From the NCBI GenBank assembly GCA_905160935.1, contig CAJHZI010000186.1, positions 209,001 to 273,000 on the forward strand: a DNA stretch of 64,000 bases. The letters are read 5' to 3'. The stretch is from Enchytraeus crypticus (lineage: Eukaryota > Annelida > Clitellata > Enchytraeida > Enchytraeidae). This document shows, one piece after another, positions 1 through 15,798 of this stretch. The number at the start of each line of letters is the position of its first letter. The stretch's first letter is position 1. Both the position numbers and the translations under genes were made by a program. The notes under the pieces are model-generated. The model worked only from the letters and a program-made list of their open reading frames with translations, was not told the origin of the DNA and did no database searches.

Positions 1-520
1 ATGACGTTTACTACTGGTTCAGTTGATAGCAAACGGTATATATTATGATCACTTTACTGTAGAAGTACACGTGTTTACCAAATCGTCCTTATTTGACATT
101 TTTATGTTACTAAATTGCACTTAGTCTTTGAAATATTGGATCAAATTTTAGACAAGACATTACCACTTAATTATAAACGTTTCTAATAAATAGGCCTAGT
201 GACAAAAATTTATTTTTAAATTGATGAAGCATTCTATTTGCTGATTATAATCAAGGAGAATATTTCAGATACAGTAATAAAGCTAAATATCTATTTTATG
301 AACATTTGTTGGTCAACTAACATATTTTAAGAAATGTACAGGAATAAATACCACTTCTCTCCTTTTTTCATTGTCATATTTTTACTCAGGTGAAAAATGT
401 GTCAGTTACTATGACTTCATGTATTTCATTAAGCACATTTACCATAAACTATTTTAAACATGTTTATCATAACCATGATTATGATAAGTAATGTTAAACA
501 ATAGCAGCAGTATCTAAACC
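1..520. other. AT-rich stretch, nothing recognised
   Basis: No long open frame, repeat copy or RNA gene was recognised here. It lies beyond the 3' end of the minus-strand CARD gene. Confidence 0.4.
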
Positions 521-775
521 AAACCATTTCGAACTCGGATCGAACTCTTGCGAGGTGAAAAGCAAGCAAGCCGAACCCGAACCGAACCCGAACCTTATTA
601 AAAGGATGCCGAACCGAACCGAACTCTCAAATTGCAAATGCTAACCGAACCCGAACCGAACTTTCATTTTCAACGAACCGAACCGAAATCTTAAATTGTC
701 AACTGCTAACCGAACCCGAACCGAACCGAACTTTCATTTTCAACGAACCGAACCCGAACCATTTATAAAATTTCC
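521..775. repeat. Degenerate CCGAACC-type array
   Basis: Blocks of CCGAACCCGAAC and CCGAACCGAAC alternate with a spacer containing ACTTTCATTTTCAACGAACC, which recurs with few changes. This is a short, imperfect satellite-like array. Similar GAACC strings occur inside some DNA transposons, so it may be the inside of an old element. Confidence 0.65.
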
Positions 776-785
776 ATCTCTAAAG

Positions 786-1425
786 TTAATATCGGTACGA
801 AATTGGAACAGGTAAGGAGTTTCAAATATTTGGGTCATACTATAACCGATGACGGAAAATGTGCGACGGAAATATGCATTAGGATTGCACAAGCAAAAGC
901 GGCCTTTGGTAACAGAAAAGAACTATTAACAAAAAGTCCAAAAAACACAAAGATAAAGATAATGAAGTGAAAACTTTGGTTTGGACCAAGCTATTGTATG
1001 GAGGTGAAACATGGACCTTAAGGAAGGGAGATATTAGGAAACTGGAGGCATTGGAAATGTGGATTTGGAGAAGAATGGAGAGGATTAGCTGGACTCGAAA
1101 GGTTACAAATGAGGAAGTTCTGGAGAGAGTTGGCACAGATAGGCAGTTGATAAATGTATTATGAATTTAGGAAGACGTGTCGGAAAAGATACATTCTAAT
1201 GGGGAAGGTCTATTAAAAGAGGTCATAGAAGGTAGAATGGAAGGAAAAAGAGGTACGGGCAGACCGCGATTAGGTATGTTATATGATTTAAAGACCCACT
1301 CATATGTGGAAATGAAGAGGAAGGCGGAAGACAGAGAAGAATGGAGGCATTATATATCATGGACCTGCCAGTAGGCAGTGCACTAAGAGAGAAAAAAGAT
1401 AATTCTAAATTACTATATATCACCT
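786..1425 (+). mobile_element. RTE-type LINE, 3' end (copy A, broken)
   Basis: Reading the plus strand gives the C-terminal part of an RTE/BovB-like reverse transcriptase ORF: GTKLEQVRSFKYLGHTITDD, then ETWTLRKGDIRKLEALEMW, RRMERISWTRKVTNEEVLER and GKRGTGRPRLGML. The frame is interrupted several times, including stops near 967 and 1163. The 3' end, CAGTGCACTAAGAGAGA, matches the end of copy B at 4.6 kb. It is a 5'-truncated dead copy. Confidence 0.8.
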
Positions 1426-1562
1426 TTTCAATAATACACAGTGAAATATAGTCAAAGCATACAAAAATAGGTTAAATTCTGCCAAAGGACTTGATTCTAA
1501 TTGACGTTTTACGTTGCGTGTTAAATGAAAAAAAATCAATTTTTTCGCAATGTATATATTTT

Positions 1563-1568
1563 TTTATT
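1563..1568 (-). terminator. Candidate polyadenylation signal of the CARD gene
   Basis: The minus strand reads AATAAA here, about 90 bases after the TAG stop of the CARD gene at 1654. The distance is reasonable for a short 3' untranslated region. Use of the site is inferred. Confidence 0.4.
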
Positions 1569-1653
1569 CATTCATGAAACAGCCAGACGATGTATAATAT
1601 CATATGTGCGTATTTATCAAACAAGGAATGATTATAAAAATAAAATGCAATGA

Positions 1654-6899
<5,246 letters not shown>

Positions 6900-7121
6900 C
6901 TTGTATTTTAACAGCTATATTTAAACTGAAATACAGAGTAATACATAAGTAAAAAAGGCAGTTGAAAATATTAAAGCTGTGAGATCAATGCATTTACATT
7001 TGTAATTCTTTTTGTTCTAGCTAACTATATATTTCTGTGAGATTCTAGTGGCCTCATAGAAAACGACACCCCCTAAAATAATCCAGAATAATTTAAGAAC
7101 AATAACAATATAATGATACAA

Positions 7122-7262
7122 TTAAAGTGCTACCGTTGTTCATAACAACACTGACCACTATTGAACCAAATCAAACCGATGAGCAGAATGTCTGGTCAAT
7201 AAGTGGTGCAAAGTTCAAACCAAAGTCTGGGTATTCAGTCTAAGGAAGGGTACTAGTGCAAT
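7122..7262 (+). repeat. Interspersed repeat D, copy 1
   Basis: Shares ordered blocks with 13.585-13.72 kb and 38.62-38.76 kb: CATAACAACACTGA, CCAAATCAAACCGATGAGCA, AAGGGTACTAG. The unit is about 140 bp with no coding capacity. The class is unknown. Confidence 0.6.
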
Positions 7263-7469
7263 ATAATTTAAACAAATTATGCACTCATTAATTCCTAGTA
7301 AACGCATGAGTTCAGAGTTCCTAGATTTTCATCTGGACTATCCAAAGTTAGACATTGCAAATCTCTATACGAAATCGTAACTACCACAGTGATTATCAAT
7401 TAATAGAAATGAAATTGAAATGATTTGTGACGATTAAAATAAATTTCACAACTGAAATTGAATTGAGAT

Positions 7470-9140
7470 GATTTATCAACAATTGAATAGATTCCTCATC
7501 CTTGAGTTACACCACCACGAGTTTTCAAATATCTCAATAACACTTGTTCGATGGCCATGTCGGTCCAAATCCCAGACCAGAAACTTGTTACCTCAACGTA
7601 CTGTGAAGCCTCGACCTGCAGTAAAGTTATGAAATACTAGCTCAGTAATTTTTCACTCAAGTAGCTCATCTGCTGTAAATACAAATGGGCAGATTTTGCA
7701 TACAACATACATTATTTCCAGCAGCAAGAAATATTGGCAGAATTCTTTGAATGCAATGCAGATGCTAATACCAATCATCAGTACGCTCAGCTCTAGCAAA
7801 GAGTCGCATTAACTCAACTTGGATGATATATTCATGCCATAGTTCAGCCATTCTACTTACTAATGCTGCATTCATCATAACTGAGTTCATTTTATCAGTC
7901 ATCAATCTTAAAGCGGGAATGTTTACAGCTTCTTCAGGTCTGATGCCATGCACAACTAAATAATTGTAGGCTGAATGTATTTCTTCATAGAGTGTATCAT
8001 CTAATAACAGGCAATGCCAGAGCCAACTGAGTGAGAAAGTGAGCTCTTACTACACGTGAATAAACATGACCAGACATCATATACCACTTCCGAACATTAT
8101 CTTCCCAACTGCCCCTAAATAAGACATCAATATATGAAACACATGAGTCGAACAACCACGTCTGAAATATCGTTCGTTTGTCCTGATGCTGCAACTATAT
8201 ATACAGCTCTCTAGTACAGGGGCTGATCAAATGTTACTACACATGTAGCTTGGTTTCTGGCTCGGCACTGTCTGGCTGAGTTCAGAAGGGCCCTGAAAAT
8301 AGTTCTGTGCTCTCGTTGTTGAAGTTGAAGCGTCATTAAATCCTGAATAACCATATGCATCGAGTACCAGAAGCTGCATGTGCACACATCCACACGTAGT
8401 CGAGTTTCTCTCCAGAAGCATTAGGCATTAGATAAACTTCAGACTAACACATTAGTGCCTGGGGTGTCTAAAAAAACATTCTTCACTTCAGATGTGCTTT
8501 TATATCACCCATAACATGCAAACATGCCTAACCCATCCAGGGTTTGAGAATTTAACTCAGCATTGTCGTATACATACTTAACAAAATCTGAAAAAGATAT
8601 AATCAGTATGTACAATTGTATACATACTAAACAAAGGCAAAATCTGCAACAAAAGTGTTGTCATAGACCATCAGCGATGACTCATACATATTTGCCTATG
8701 ATATGAAGCACACACTCATAAACTGTTTAGAACATCAATAAGAAGTCTCTAACCGTAGTGGCGGTATAGATACACTCACAGTACAAATTGTAACATTGAG
8801 ACAAATGACTTGGGACGGAGTGACACATAAAATACTATGAGCGATGTTAGTGTACTTCCTCTTCCAGTAAACATAATGACCTCCCTTTCTCTTCATTATT
8901 ATGCTTTCTAACAGAAAATTAAGAGACTACAATACAACTTCTTCAGACTTAGAAAACATAACACAATTGTAGTTTTTTGTGTCATATACAGTGCAACAAA
9001 TGTCTTCTCTGACGATGCTAGCGGCAGCCTCCACTATTCGCAAACGTTCTGACTTGGCATCATCGTTTCTTGCTGCATACCAAGCATCATTCAAGAGAGT
9101 GCGTGAGCTGTCTCTGAAGGTGATAACTTGATTCCCAAAA
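7470..9140 (-). pseudogene. Decayed relic of an invertebrate multicopy gene of unknown function
   Basis: Minus-strand fragments in the right order recall a protein family found in many copies in invertebrate genomes, which I know only as uncharacterised. They are SERLRIVEAAASIVREDI (about 9.0 kb), CVVTFDQPLY (8.2 kb), HVYSRVVRAHFLTQLALAL (8.0-8.1 kb), a stretch containing MNAALVSRMAELWHEYI and LMRLFARAERTDDW (7.8 kb), and FWSGIWTDMAIEQVLLRYLK with RGGVTQG (7.5-7.6 kb). In intact members the last parts read like FWAGLWTDLTIEQVLMRS. The frame is broken in several places, so no protein is made. There is no sign of the gene's own introns. It may have travelled with a mobile element, but no ends were identified. 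Confidence 0.6.
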
Positions 9141-9854
9141 TGATTACGAATCTTACTTATCAGAGTTCTGCTTGTAATAGACTGAGACAGTAAATTTATC
9201 TGATAATTTTGCCATTAACTCACTTATTGAATACTGACATTCATCACTATCTTCCAAAAACTCACATTGCAAGAAGCTCACATTGCACGATGGTCAGTGT
9301 TGTATAGTAACAAAGCAAAAATACTTCGCTACAAGTAAAAAGTACTGAAGCGATACTACTACTTGTAAAGAAGTAGCGAATTCCTTGGTACTTTTTACTT
9401 GTAACGAAGTAATTTTTTTAGTACTTTTTACTTTTATTTTGCATACATGGAACTGAAAAAGTCGCGGTACTTTTGAAATATTGCAATTATGTCAATCGCC
9501 ACTTTTAATAGATTGCAAAATATCATAGCCACCTGTTTTTAGTTTGGTTTTGGTAGCAGATGTATGACGTAGATCAAACGTTTTGATGTCGGCCTAGGCT
9601 TACTGTACATTGGCCTACATTATTTCACTAATTGTGCTTTGAAATTTCTTCTCATAGTATAGATCAGTGGTTCCCAACCTGTTTACCCCAACGATCCCTA
9701 TAATTTCAGTTCAGGTGTCGACCCATGAGCTTTTTTAGCAGTCTTCTTTTTTAATGTTAACAGTCATATAGCGGCCAGACTACTTCTTTTACCCCTGAGA
9801 CATGAACAATAATGCCGAGAATCTAGCCCTACCAATAACTACTCCATATGTAAG

Positions 9855-9856
<2 letters not shown>

Positions 9857-9926
<70 letters not shown>
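9857..9926. repeat. (TA)n tract inside the hAT element
   Basis: A pure TA run, adjoining the 3' side of the nested composite repeat (minus orientation), so possibly its tail. Confidence 0.8.
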
Positions 9927-9929
<3 letters not shown>

Positions 9930-10345
9930 AGGCCCTGAAGGCGTTGTGAGTTTACTGCCACTTTACTGCCCGAAATATTGGAAAGTAGCTGTCGGCACTT
10001 CTTCAGTGAACTGCCAAGTGGCAGAATTAAGGTACATATTCATACTCAGTGTCTGCTTTCTCTCCATAAGAGCACTCCTTAGATCAACAAATTAATCCCT
10101 TCACAAAGTCTATGCCTTATCCATACCTTACGTAGCCTATAGCTTGGGAAAATATGGCTTCTGAGGTGGTTTCCCATTGCCTTCCTCAGTTAGGTGGATT
10201 AATTACCATCTAATCCTGGGGAAAATAGTTCATGGTGAGGTGGGACCCCTCTTGATATCCTCAGCTCCTGCCTTTAGTCGCCTCTTACGTACGCGCGGCA
10301 GATTGCTTGCGGTTGCCCTATTCTGCAGTGGTCCAACCACACCCG
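9927..10345 (-). repeat. Composite SINE-like repeat, longest copy, nested in hAT
   Basis: Read on the minus strand it starts near CCCGTGTTGTGCTCGGGTG, carries GAGGCGACTAAAGGCAGG, CTGAGGAAGGCAATGGGAAA, GGGATTAATTTGTTGATCTA, GGAGAGAAAGCAGACACTGA and TTCTGCCACTTGGCAG, and ends near a (TA)n tail. Fragments of the same unit lie at 2.1 and 40.5 kb. Its CTGCCACTTGGCAGT block resembles the CTGCCAGTAGGCAGTGCACT 3' end of the RTE LINE here. Confidence 0.65.
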
Positions 10346-11039
10346 AGCACAACACGGGGCATATTGGAAATTTGTCGGCACTATAGGATGTTTTAAGCAG
10401 GCATTAGTAGATATTGCGGCTAAAGTCACAGTTATGATGTATGATGCGATTTAAGTTACATATTTTGCTATTAGTTTCAAAATTGTGATTTTTATTGTAA
10501 AAATTACTAGCAGGCAGCTACTAAGATTTGGTGACACCGAATCAAGACATTCTCGACCCACGTATTGATAACCCCAGCTGTAGATGATTTACGAGCATAA
10601 ATTTAAAAGCTTAATTATAGAAATAAAGCCTTTGATCTATGTCATACAGAGTTTAATTATATGTACAAATAGAGCCTATGAACTACATCACACAGCCATA
10701 CCGCCGCCTTTATCAACTAGTTAAGGCTCTCGTTAAATGCTCCTTGAAGTAAAGCATAAACTCACAATGTTAGAAATTACGATAGGATATGGGAGCCACT
10801 AGTGTCTTGTACATGTTGTTTTTGATAGAATGATGATTATACAAAATTTGTCGTCAAAGATTTAGGTGAAGTTAAAGTTTTTTTAAAGTAGCATTTAAGC
10901 AGTCAGAAATTAAGACCTCAATAAGTTAAGAATAAATATGGAATTAAAATAAATATTATTTTTATAAGACACTTATTTTCTGGAAAATTCTTCCAATTGT
11001 GGATTCTAAAACAAACATAATTCGCACCCTTCTCTTTCT

Positions 11040-11054
11040 CTCCTTCTCTCTCTC

Positions 11055-11092
<38 letters not shown>
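11040..11092. repeat. (TC)n tract
   Basis: Dinucleotide TC repeat with minor interruptions, inside the hAT element. Confidence 0.85.
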
Positions 11093-11093
<1 letters not shown>

Positions 11094-11446
11094 TACTCAA
11101 GACGTTATCACTCACTTGTTGAGGGAGCAACAAGTATGTCTTCCGATTCACATGCAAGATTTGACGAGGAAGTTTTTCGTTTATTTCATAATGTATACAT
11201 ATACATTTCGTCAATTTTCAGATAATACTAGTATTGGTCAAAATATATTCAATGTATATATTTTGTTTCTTTTAAAAAGTATGAGTACTTTTACGTTTTA
11301 CACAAAAGCACTACATTTTTCTCGAGTACATTTTTTTTCAAGTACTTTTTACTTAAGTAAAATTCTGATTAAGTACTTTTTACTTTTACCAACCATTACT
11401 TTTACTTTTACTTAAAGTATTTTGCTGAGTACTTTTTACAACACTG

Positions 11447-12111
11447 ACGACGGTAAAGTTATAGTATGTCACTCCTAGTATATCTATGACCATATTCTTA
11501 AAATTTTTATTCTCTTTTAATTTGTTACACCCGTATAGTTACACCCACAGAGTTACACCCATAGAGTCTAAGGTTACACCCCATTACTATTTTAAAATTT
11601 ACATAATAATTGCATACCCTTTACATTGGACTGATTATCTTGATTTTGGCATTGGCACCGTTTTTGGACCTTCTTTTGGCTCGCCGGCTTGATTTTGTCT
11701 CAGTAGTGCTCGATGTTGTCATTGATGACTGTAGCACTATAATTGTTGTTATTATTATTGTTATAATAATAATAACAACAAAAATGTAGCATATTTTATT
11801 ATATTATAATTATTATTACCCACACTGTGAAAGTGAAATTGAAACAAGGAAATGATCTTCAGGGTTGCCAGAGTTCTAAAATTCTATCGCCCTAAGCCAT
11901 AACGAAACTAGCCCAAAATTGCCAACTCTTGAAATTTTGATGCTTATAACCAAGGTAAATATAATACGTTTATATTTACCTTGCTTTTAACCAATGAAGT
12001 ATTAGAGTGAACTTCATATATACCTATGCTTATAACTTGATAATAAATGATGCATCAACTTCGTCTCTTACTATACAATACCATCATGTCATAGAATGTG
12101 AATTCAGTGCA
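11447..12111. other. Intergenic, AT-rich; short GTTACACCC repeats
   Basis: Four spaced copies of GTTACACCC lie at 11523-11582. A short (TAA/TAT) stretch follows near 11740-11815. No gene is seen. Confidence 0.4.
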
Positions 12112-12180
12112 AAACTCGAAAGCGACGTCAGTGACGGTAGAGCCCAGGATTTGAAATCCTTGCATACCGATCCATATTCT
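12112..12180 (-). repeat. tRNA-derived SINE, partial copy
   Basis: ACTCGAAAGCGACGTCAGTG followed by GAGCCCAGGATTTGAAATCC is the inverted form of the SINE seen complete at 26.04 kb. Only the B-box side remains. Confidence 0.6.
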
Positions 12181-12536
12181 AAGAAATGTATACATATAAC
12201 TGCGACGTCCTACTATTGTACCGTAAATGTAGCATAATTATATCGAAGCACTGCAGGCGTAGATGTTTTCATGCTCTTGAAGTTCTACTGCTGCACGGAC
12301 ATATCGCCCTGAGGATCTGGCTTAGGCAGCATCGTACGTAATTTTCAATTTACAAAGTTGCGTCTATACCACTACCAAACCAGAAAGCTATGCATTGGAT
12401 CAGAACAACCCTCAAGTCAATCAAAAAATTAAACTTCTTCGAATTTTTCCTTTAGGTATAAATTATTCTATTGAATGATTCATCGCTCATCGCTCGAGGC
12501 TGTGATATTAAGCGATTGTCTGGCTTGAGCGATTCA

Positions 12537-12539
<3 letters not shown>

Positions 12540-12612
<73 letters not shown>
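12540..12612. repeat. (TA)n tract
   Basis: Pure TA run ending in the TATAGACC end of a MITE copy, so the MITE probably inserted in or next to it. Confidence 0.85.
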
Positions 12613-12616
<4 letters not shown>

Positions 12617-12850
12617 CTTTTACAATATGTAACGGTGGCTCTGTTCACATAACATAATAAACAAAGACCAAGGTAAACCTTGACAAAGTCTAGTGTGTGA
12701 GTGGTGGGAGAATGGGGAGGGGTTACGTGTGTGCTTATATGGCTGGCAATGGATTCGCATATAATTATTATGTATTTTTAATTGATTAACATAAAGGTAT
12801 TTTTCAATTGCAAATATTATATTTCAAGTATACTTATCAAATAATTTTAG
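12610..12850 (+). mobile_element. MITE family 1, copy 2 (one end only)
   Basis: Starts TATAGACCTTTTAC, then CATAATAAACAAAG, GTGGGAGAATGGGGAGGGG and GGCTGGCAATGG, as in the other two copies. The distal inverted repeat was not found. Confidence 0.65.
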
Positions 12851-13584
12851 ACTTCAATCGATTTCTTAATAATATGGATAGGTAGACCCACATCTTTAAA
12901 ATTGGTCCATTAATATGCCTGGAATATGGTGCCGTATCATATCGTTGAGGCGTTAATTAACAACAACAACAGAATTTGAGTGCTACTTGTAACGTTGCTC
13001 TAACGCATACAACGTTATTATATCGCATATACTGTAATATTTACTCTAAAACACAACACTCGAAGTATACTTTACTCTTTGAATTAGACGTTATTGAAAT
13101 AACATAAATAACTAAGTTCTCAGTCTATAGCCACTCAGGCACTAGCTTACTCTAAATCTAATCAACATCCACTAAGGCACGTATATGCAACAGCATAGTC
13201 TATAGTAAGTATAAAGTAGCGAGTACACCGGGAAGTAGGTGGTAGGTTGTAGTGTGTTTAACGTCAAGGTTCAGAAGCACAAGGCTTCTCTTCAAGACGA
13301 CTCGACACACTCGAACTACCGTCACAAAGATTAATGTAACAGTAAGTTACATCTCTGTATAATAGTACAATAACATAATAATACTATTACATCACCGGCA
13401 AGTGGTGGGCTATGCTCTTATAGACTAAAGATTGTCAAATGAATGGTCCAATAAATGTATCATGTTACCGGTAGTGCTTTGAACATGTCTCTAATCTTTA
13501 TTAGTGGTTATCCTGTGATTGCTGTAATAAAGATATCTAGTGGCGACTTCGTGTAATAAAACTATTAGATGATACCTGACACCG
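12851..13584. other. Intergenic, nothing recognised
   Basis: No frame, RNA gene or shared repeat was found. Confidence 0.4.
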
Positions 13585-13720
13585 TCACACTACTGTCGTC
13601 CATGACAACATTGAACACTATGATACCAAATCCAATCTGATGAGCAGAATGTGGGGTCCAACAACGATGCAAGCCAAAAATCCAGGAAATCAGTCCGAGG
13701 AAGGGTACCAGTGGAAAGGA
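13585..13720 (+). repeat. Interspersed repeat D, copy 2
   Basis: Matches 7.12 and 38.62 kb through CCATGACAACATTGAACACT, TCTGATGAGCAGAATGTGG and CAGTCCGAGGAAGGGTACC. It looks the least worn of the three. Confidence 0.65.
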
Positions 13721-14129
13721 GGTTTACGCGTGATAATTGGTCTCAGTTCCTGTGCAAGGGTTGCATAGGAGAGGTCAAAGCGAATAGCCTTCAACCGTCA
13801 ATGAAACTTTTCATACAGAATGAAATGATGATTGGAAGAAGATGAAGAGGTGCGCAATGTGGAAGGAAGAAAATTCCAGATCTGAGGTACAGTGTACTGG
13901 ATGGGGCGCTTGGAGAGCTTACTGCGAGAAGGAATGCTAGGTCGCTCGATCTAGAGTAATTAACTTGAGAACCTAGTAGATGACTGCATAGAAGAAGCTG
14001 TTTCACTTGTAATAAGTGGGACATGCAACCTTTGCCCGGGGTAGTGATAGACTTAAGTATATAAAGATGCTGCCTTGTAAACAATGTGTTCTCTGACTTT
14101 GAGCTAGCGCAGAGACATCAAGAGAGAGT
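13721..14129. other. Intergenic, higher GC, nothing recognised
   Basis: GC content rises compared with the flanks, leading into the LTR-like stretch. No gene is seen. Confidence 0.35.
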
Positions 14130-14800
14130 CACATTGGAGTGCTTAGTACGGCGGAAGACTGCACGTGCGAGGTAATTCTGGATGAACCGTGTAACGAACG
14201 GGGTTGCGAGTGCGTGCGCGCGGCCGGCGAGTCTTCCCGTGTTACAGCGAGTGGAGATATATTCTTATGCGAAATCCCACTTCTGACACCATTTGTAACG
14301 AATGGGGTTGCGAGAGCGTGCGCATGGCTGGCGAGGCCCCCGTGTTACATCGAGGAGAGAGATATTCTTTATACGAAATCCCACCGCATTGTAACGAACG
14401 GGGTTTCTTTGCGCTTGAGCATGCGGCTGGCGAGGCCTCCCGCGTTAAAGCAAGGGGAACGTATTTCTCTCACCCTCAATATTGGGTCCTGGGAACCCGG
14501 TATATAGGGTTGGGCGGCCCGGCCCGAATCGAGAGTGAGGACTCACTCCACGTCGTCGCGTATTTGTAGGATTACTTTGGATGGAGTGGCAGCGATTCGA
14601 TGGTAGCAGGTACTAATTAAATGGTCTAATTCAGGTACCGCTTGTCAGGAGGAACCGAGGGAGCTGCATCTCGAATAGCCTATCTTCGCTCAACTTCTTC
14701 TGTTAATTCAAAGGCCGACCCCCTTGCTTCTTTCGTAGATTCTCTTCTGTAATGTGATTCTCGGGGCGAAGTGATATGGTGACCCGAACCGGGAATGGAA
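14130..14800 (+). mobile_element. LTR-retroelement fossil (LTR and primer-site region)
   Basis: A GC-rich block with three imperfect copies of a unit starting TGTAACGAACGGGGTT and containing GGCTGGCGAGGCC lies upstream of TATGGTGACCCGAACCGGGA. The last string has the look of the primer-binding start after an LTR, of the type seen in BEL/Pao and some Gypsy elements. No gag or pol is seen. It is an old, broken remnant; the assignment is tentative. Confidence 0.4.
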
Positions 14801-15101
14801 GCTTACTCCACGTCTACTATATTTTAGGCGATTACGGTTACGTTTCTGCCATGCTTCTAAGTCTTCAAACTGGTTGTGGTAGATAATTATATGATTGGTT
14901 GTTTTAACTGCGACGAACTTTATTCTTCTTTACCCTATAAAACTTTCCTGTATCCTTTTTAGACTTATTCTTCCCTATCCCTTTTCTATTGGTCTTTCCA
15001 TAGTTCCTTCTCTAGTCGATCCGTCGTTGCTGAAGTGGTGTAATGGTTTCCCGTGTATGCACTACGAAATCCGTGGATAGTCAACTGGTCATCGGTAATC
15101 C

Positions 15102-15320
15102 CGCTTCCGCCTGCAGAGACGAACTCGATCCAGGCGCTTAGCAAATATCTGCAGAGACGAACTCGACCCAGGCAATGCCGTCGCTAGCCTCCCGCCTGCA
15201 GGGACACACTCGACCCAGGCGCTTAGCAAATACCCGCAGCGACGGACTCGACCCGAGTATTGCCGGGAACTACCAGCCTCTCGCCTGCAGAGACACACTC
15301 GACCCAGGCGCTTAGCAGTT
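15102..15320. repeat. Minisatellite with CTCGACCCAGGCGCTTAGCA units
   Basis: Five imperfect copies of a CTGCAGAGACxxACTCGACCCAGG unit, three of them followed by CGCTTAGCA, in higher-order alternation with a GCCTCCCGCCTGCAG linker. Open frames across it are repeat artefacts. Confidence 0.75.
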
Positions 15321-15324
15321 TGGT

Positions 15325-15530
15325 TGGAAGGTGGAGAGGCGTATTCTTGTACTTTAACGCTGAGAGTACGATCGTTAAGATATGAGGTAAACCATGCAAG
15401 AACATTGCCGTGGATACGAAAACCAATTAAGAGGAGCACGCTGTAGGAGGATTTGTTGATCTATGGTGTCGAAGGCCGCAAAGAGATCAAGCGTACAGAG
15501 CCCATGCAGTGACAAGCTGAGTGCACATGA
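15325..15530 (-). mobile_element. Non-LTR retrotransposon fragment (reverse transcriptase)
   Basis: The minus strand gives LDLFAAFDTIDQQILLQ, then after a frame change IGFRIHGNVLAWFTSYLNDR. These match the palm region of Jockey/CR1-type reverse transcriptases (LDLSAAFDTVDH, then GI.G..L.WF.SYL.DR). It is a short, dead fragment. Confidence 0.7.
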
Positions 15531-15798
15531 CGTTGATGATGATGTTGCAGATTGAGAGAAGAACAGTTAACTGTCAATTCCTAAGAAGTTATTTATCACA
15601 TTAATTAATCCTGTCCTTATTTTATTCCTGTTGTCATTTTATCTACACCTTGTAGTTATTTTTTAAAAATCTACTGTTAAGCCAGAAAGGATGAGTTATA
15701 ATTTCTCCAGAACTTCCTGAACCAGTATACTTAAGTAAAGTCAAGTTATTAGACGAAGTCTTGGCAACGCTGGTCTTACTCTTGCATTCTTTGACAAT
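15531..15798 (+). promoter_or_regulatory. Upstream region of KHDC4
   Basis: The 270 bases before the KHDC4 start codon hold no TATA box at a useful distance. The pyrimidine-rich TCTTACTCTTGCATTCTTTG just before the ATG could serve as a TCT-type start, as in many housekeeping and RNA-binding-protein genes. This is an inference only. Confidence 0.25.

Larger units (their letters stand above)
9295..11446. mobile_element. hAT-like non-autonomous DNA transposon with 8-bp TSD
   Basis: The left end CAGTGTTGTA and right end TACAACACTG are inverted copies, and both subterminal regions are packed with AGTACTTTTTACTT motifs in opposite orientation, as in many animal hAT elements. The 8 bases outside, ACGATGGT on the left and ACGACGGT on the right, are a target duplication with one difference, the hAT hallmark. 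No transposase frame remains. The inside holds a (TA)n tract, a composite repeat copy and a (TC)n tract, so it was itself a target for later insertions. Confidence 0.85.

Noticed and set aside
521-775. Telomere repeat
   Set aside because: The unit CCGAACC is not a known animal telomere repeat (CCCTAA or CCTAA) and is interrupted by spacers.
14139-14569. Two overlapping frames of about 120 codons
   Set aside because: They run through a GC-rich internal repeat of the LTR-like block and repeat the same peptide pattern; no domain.
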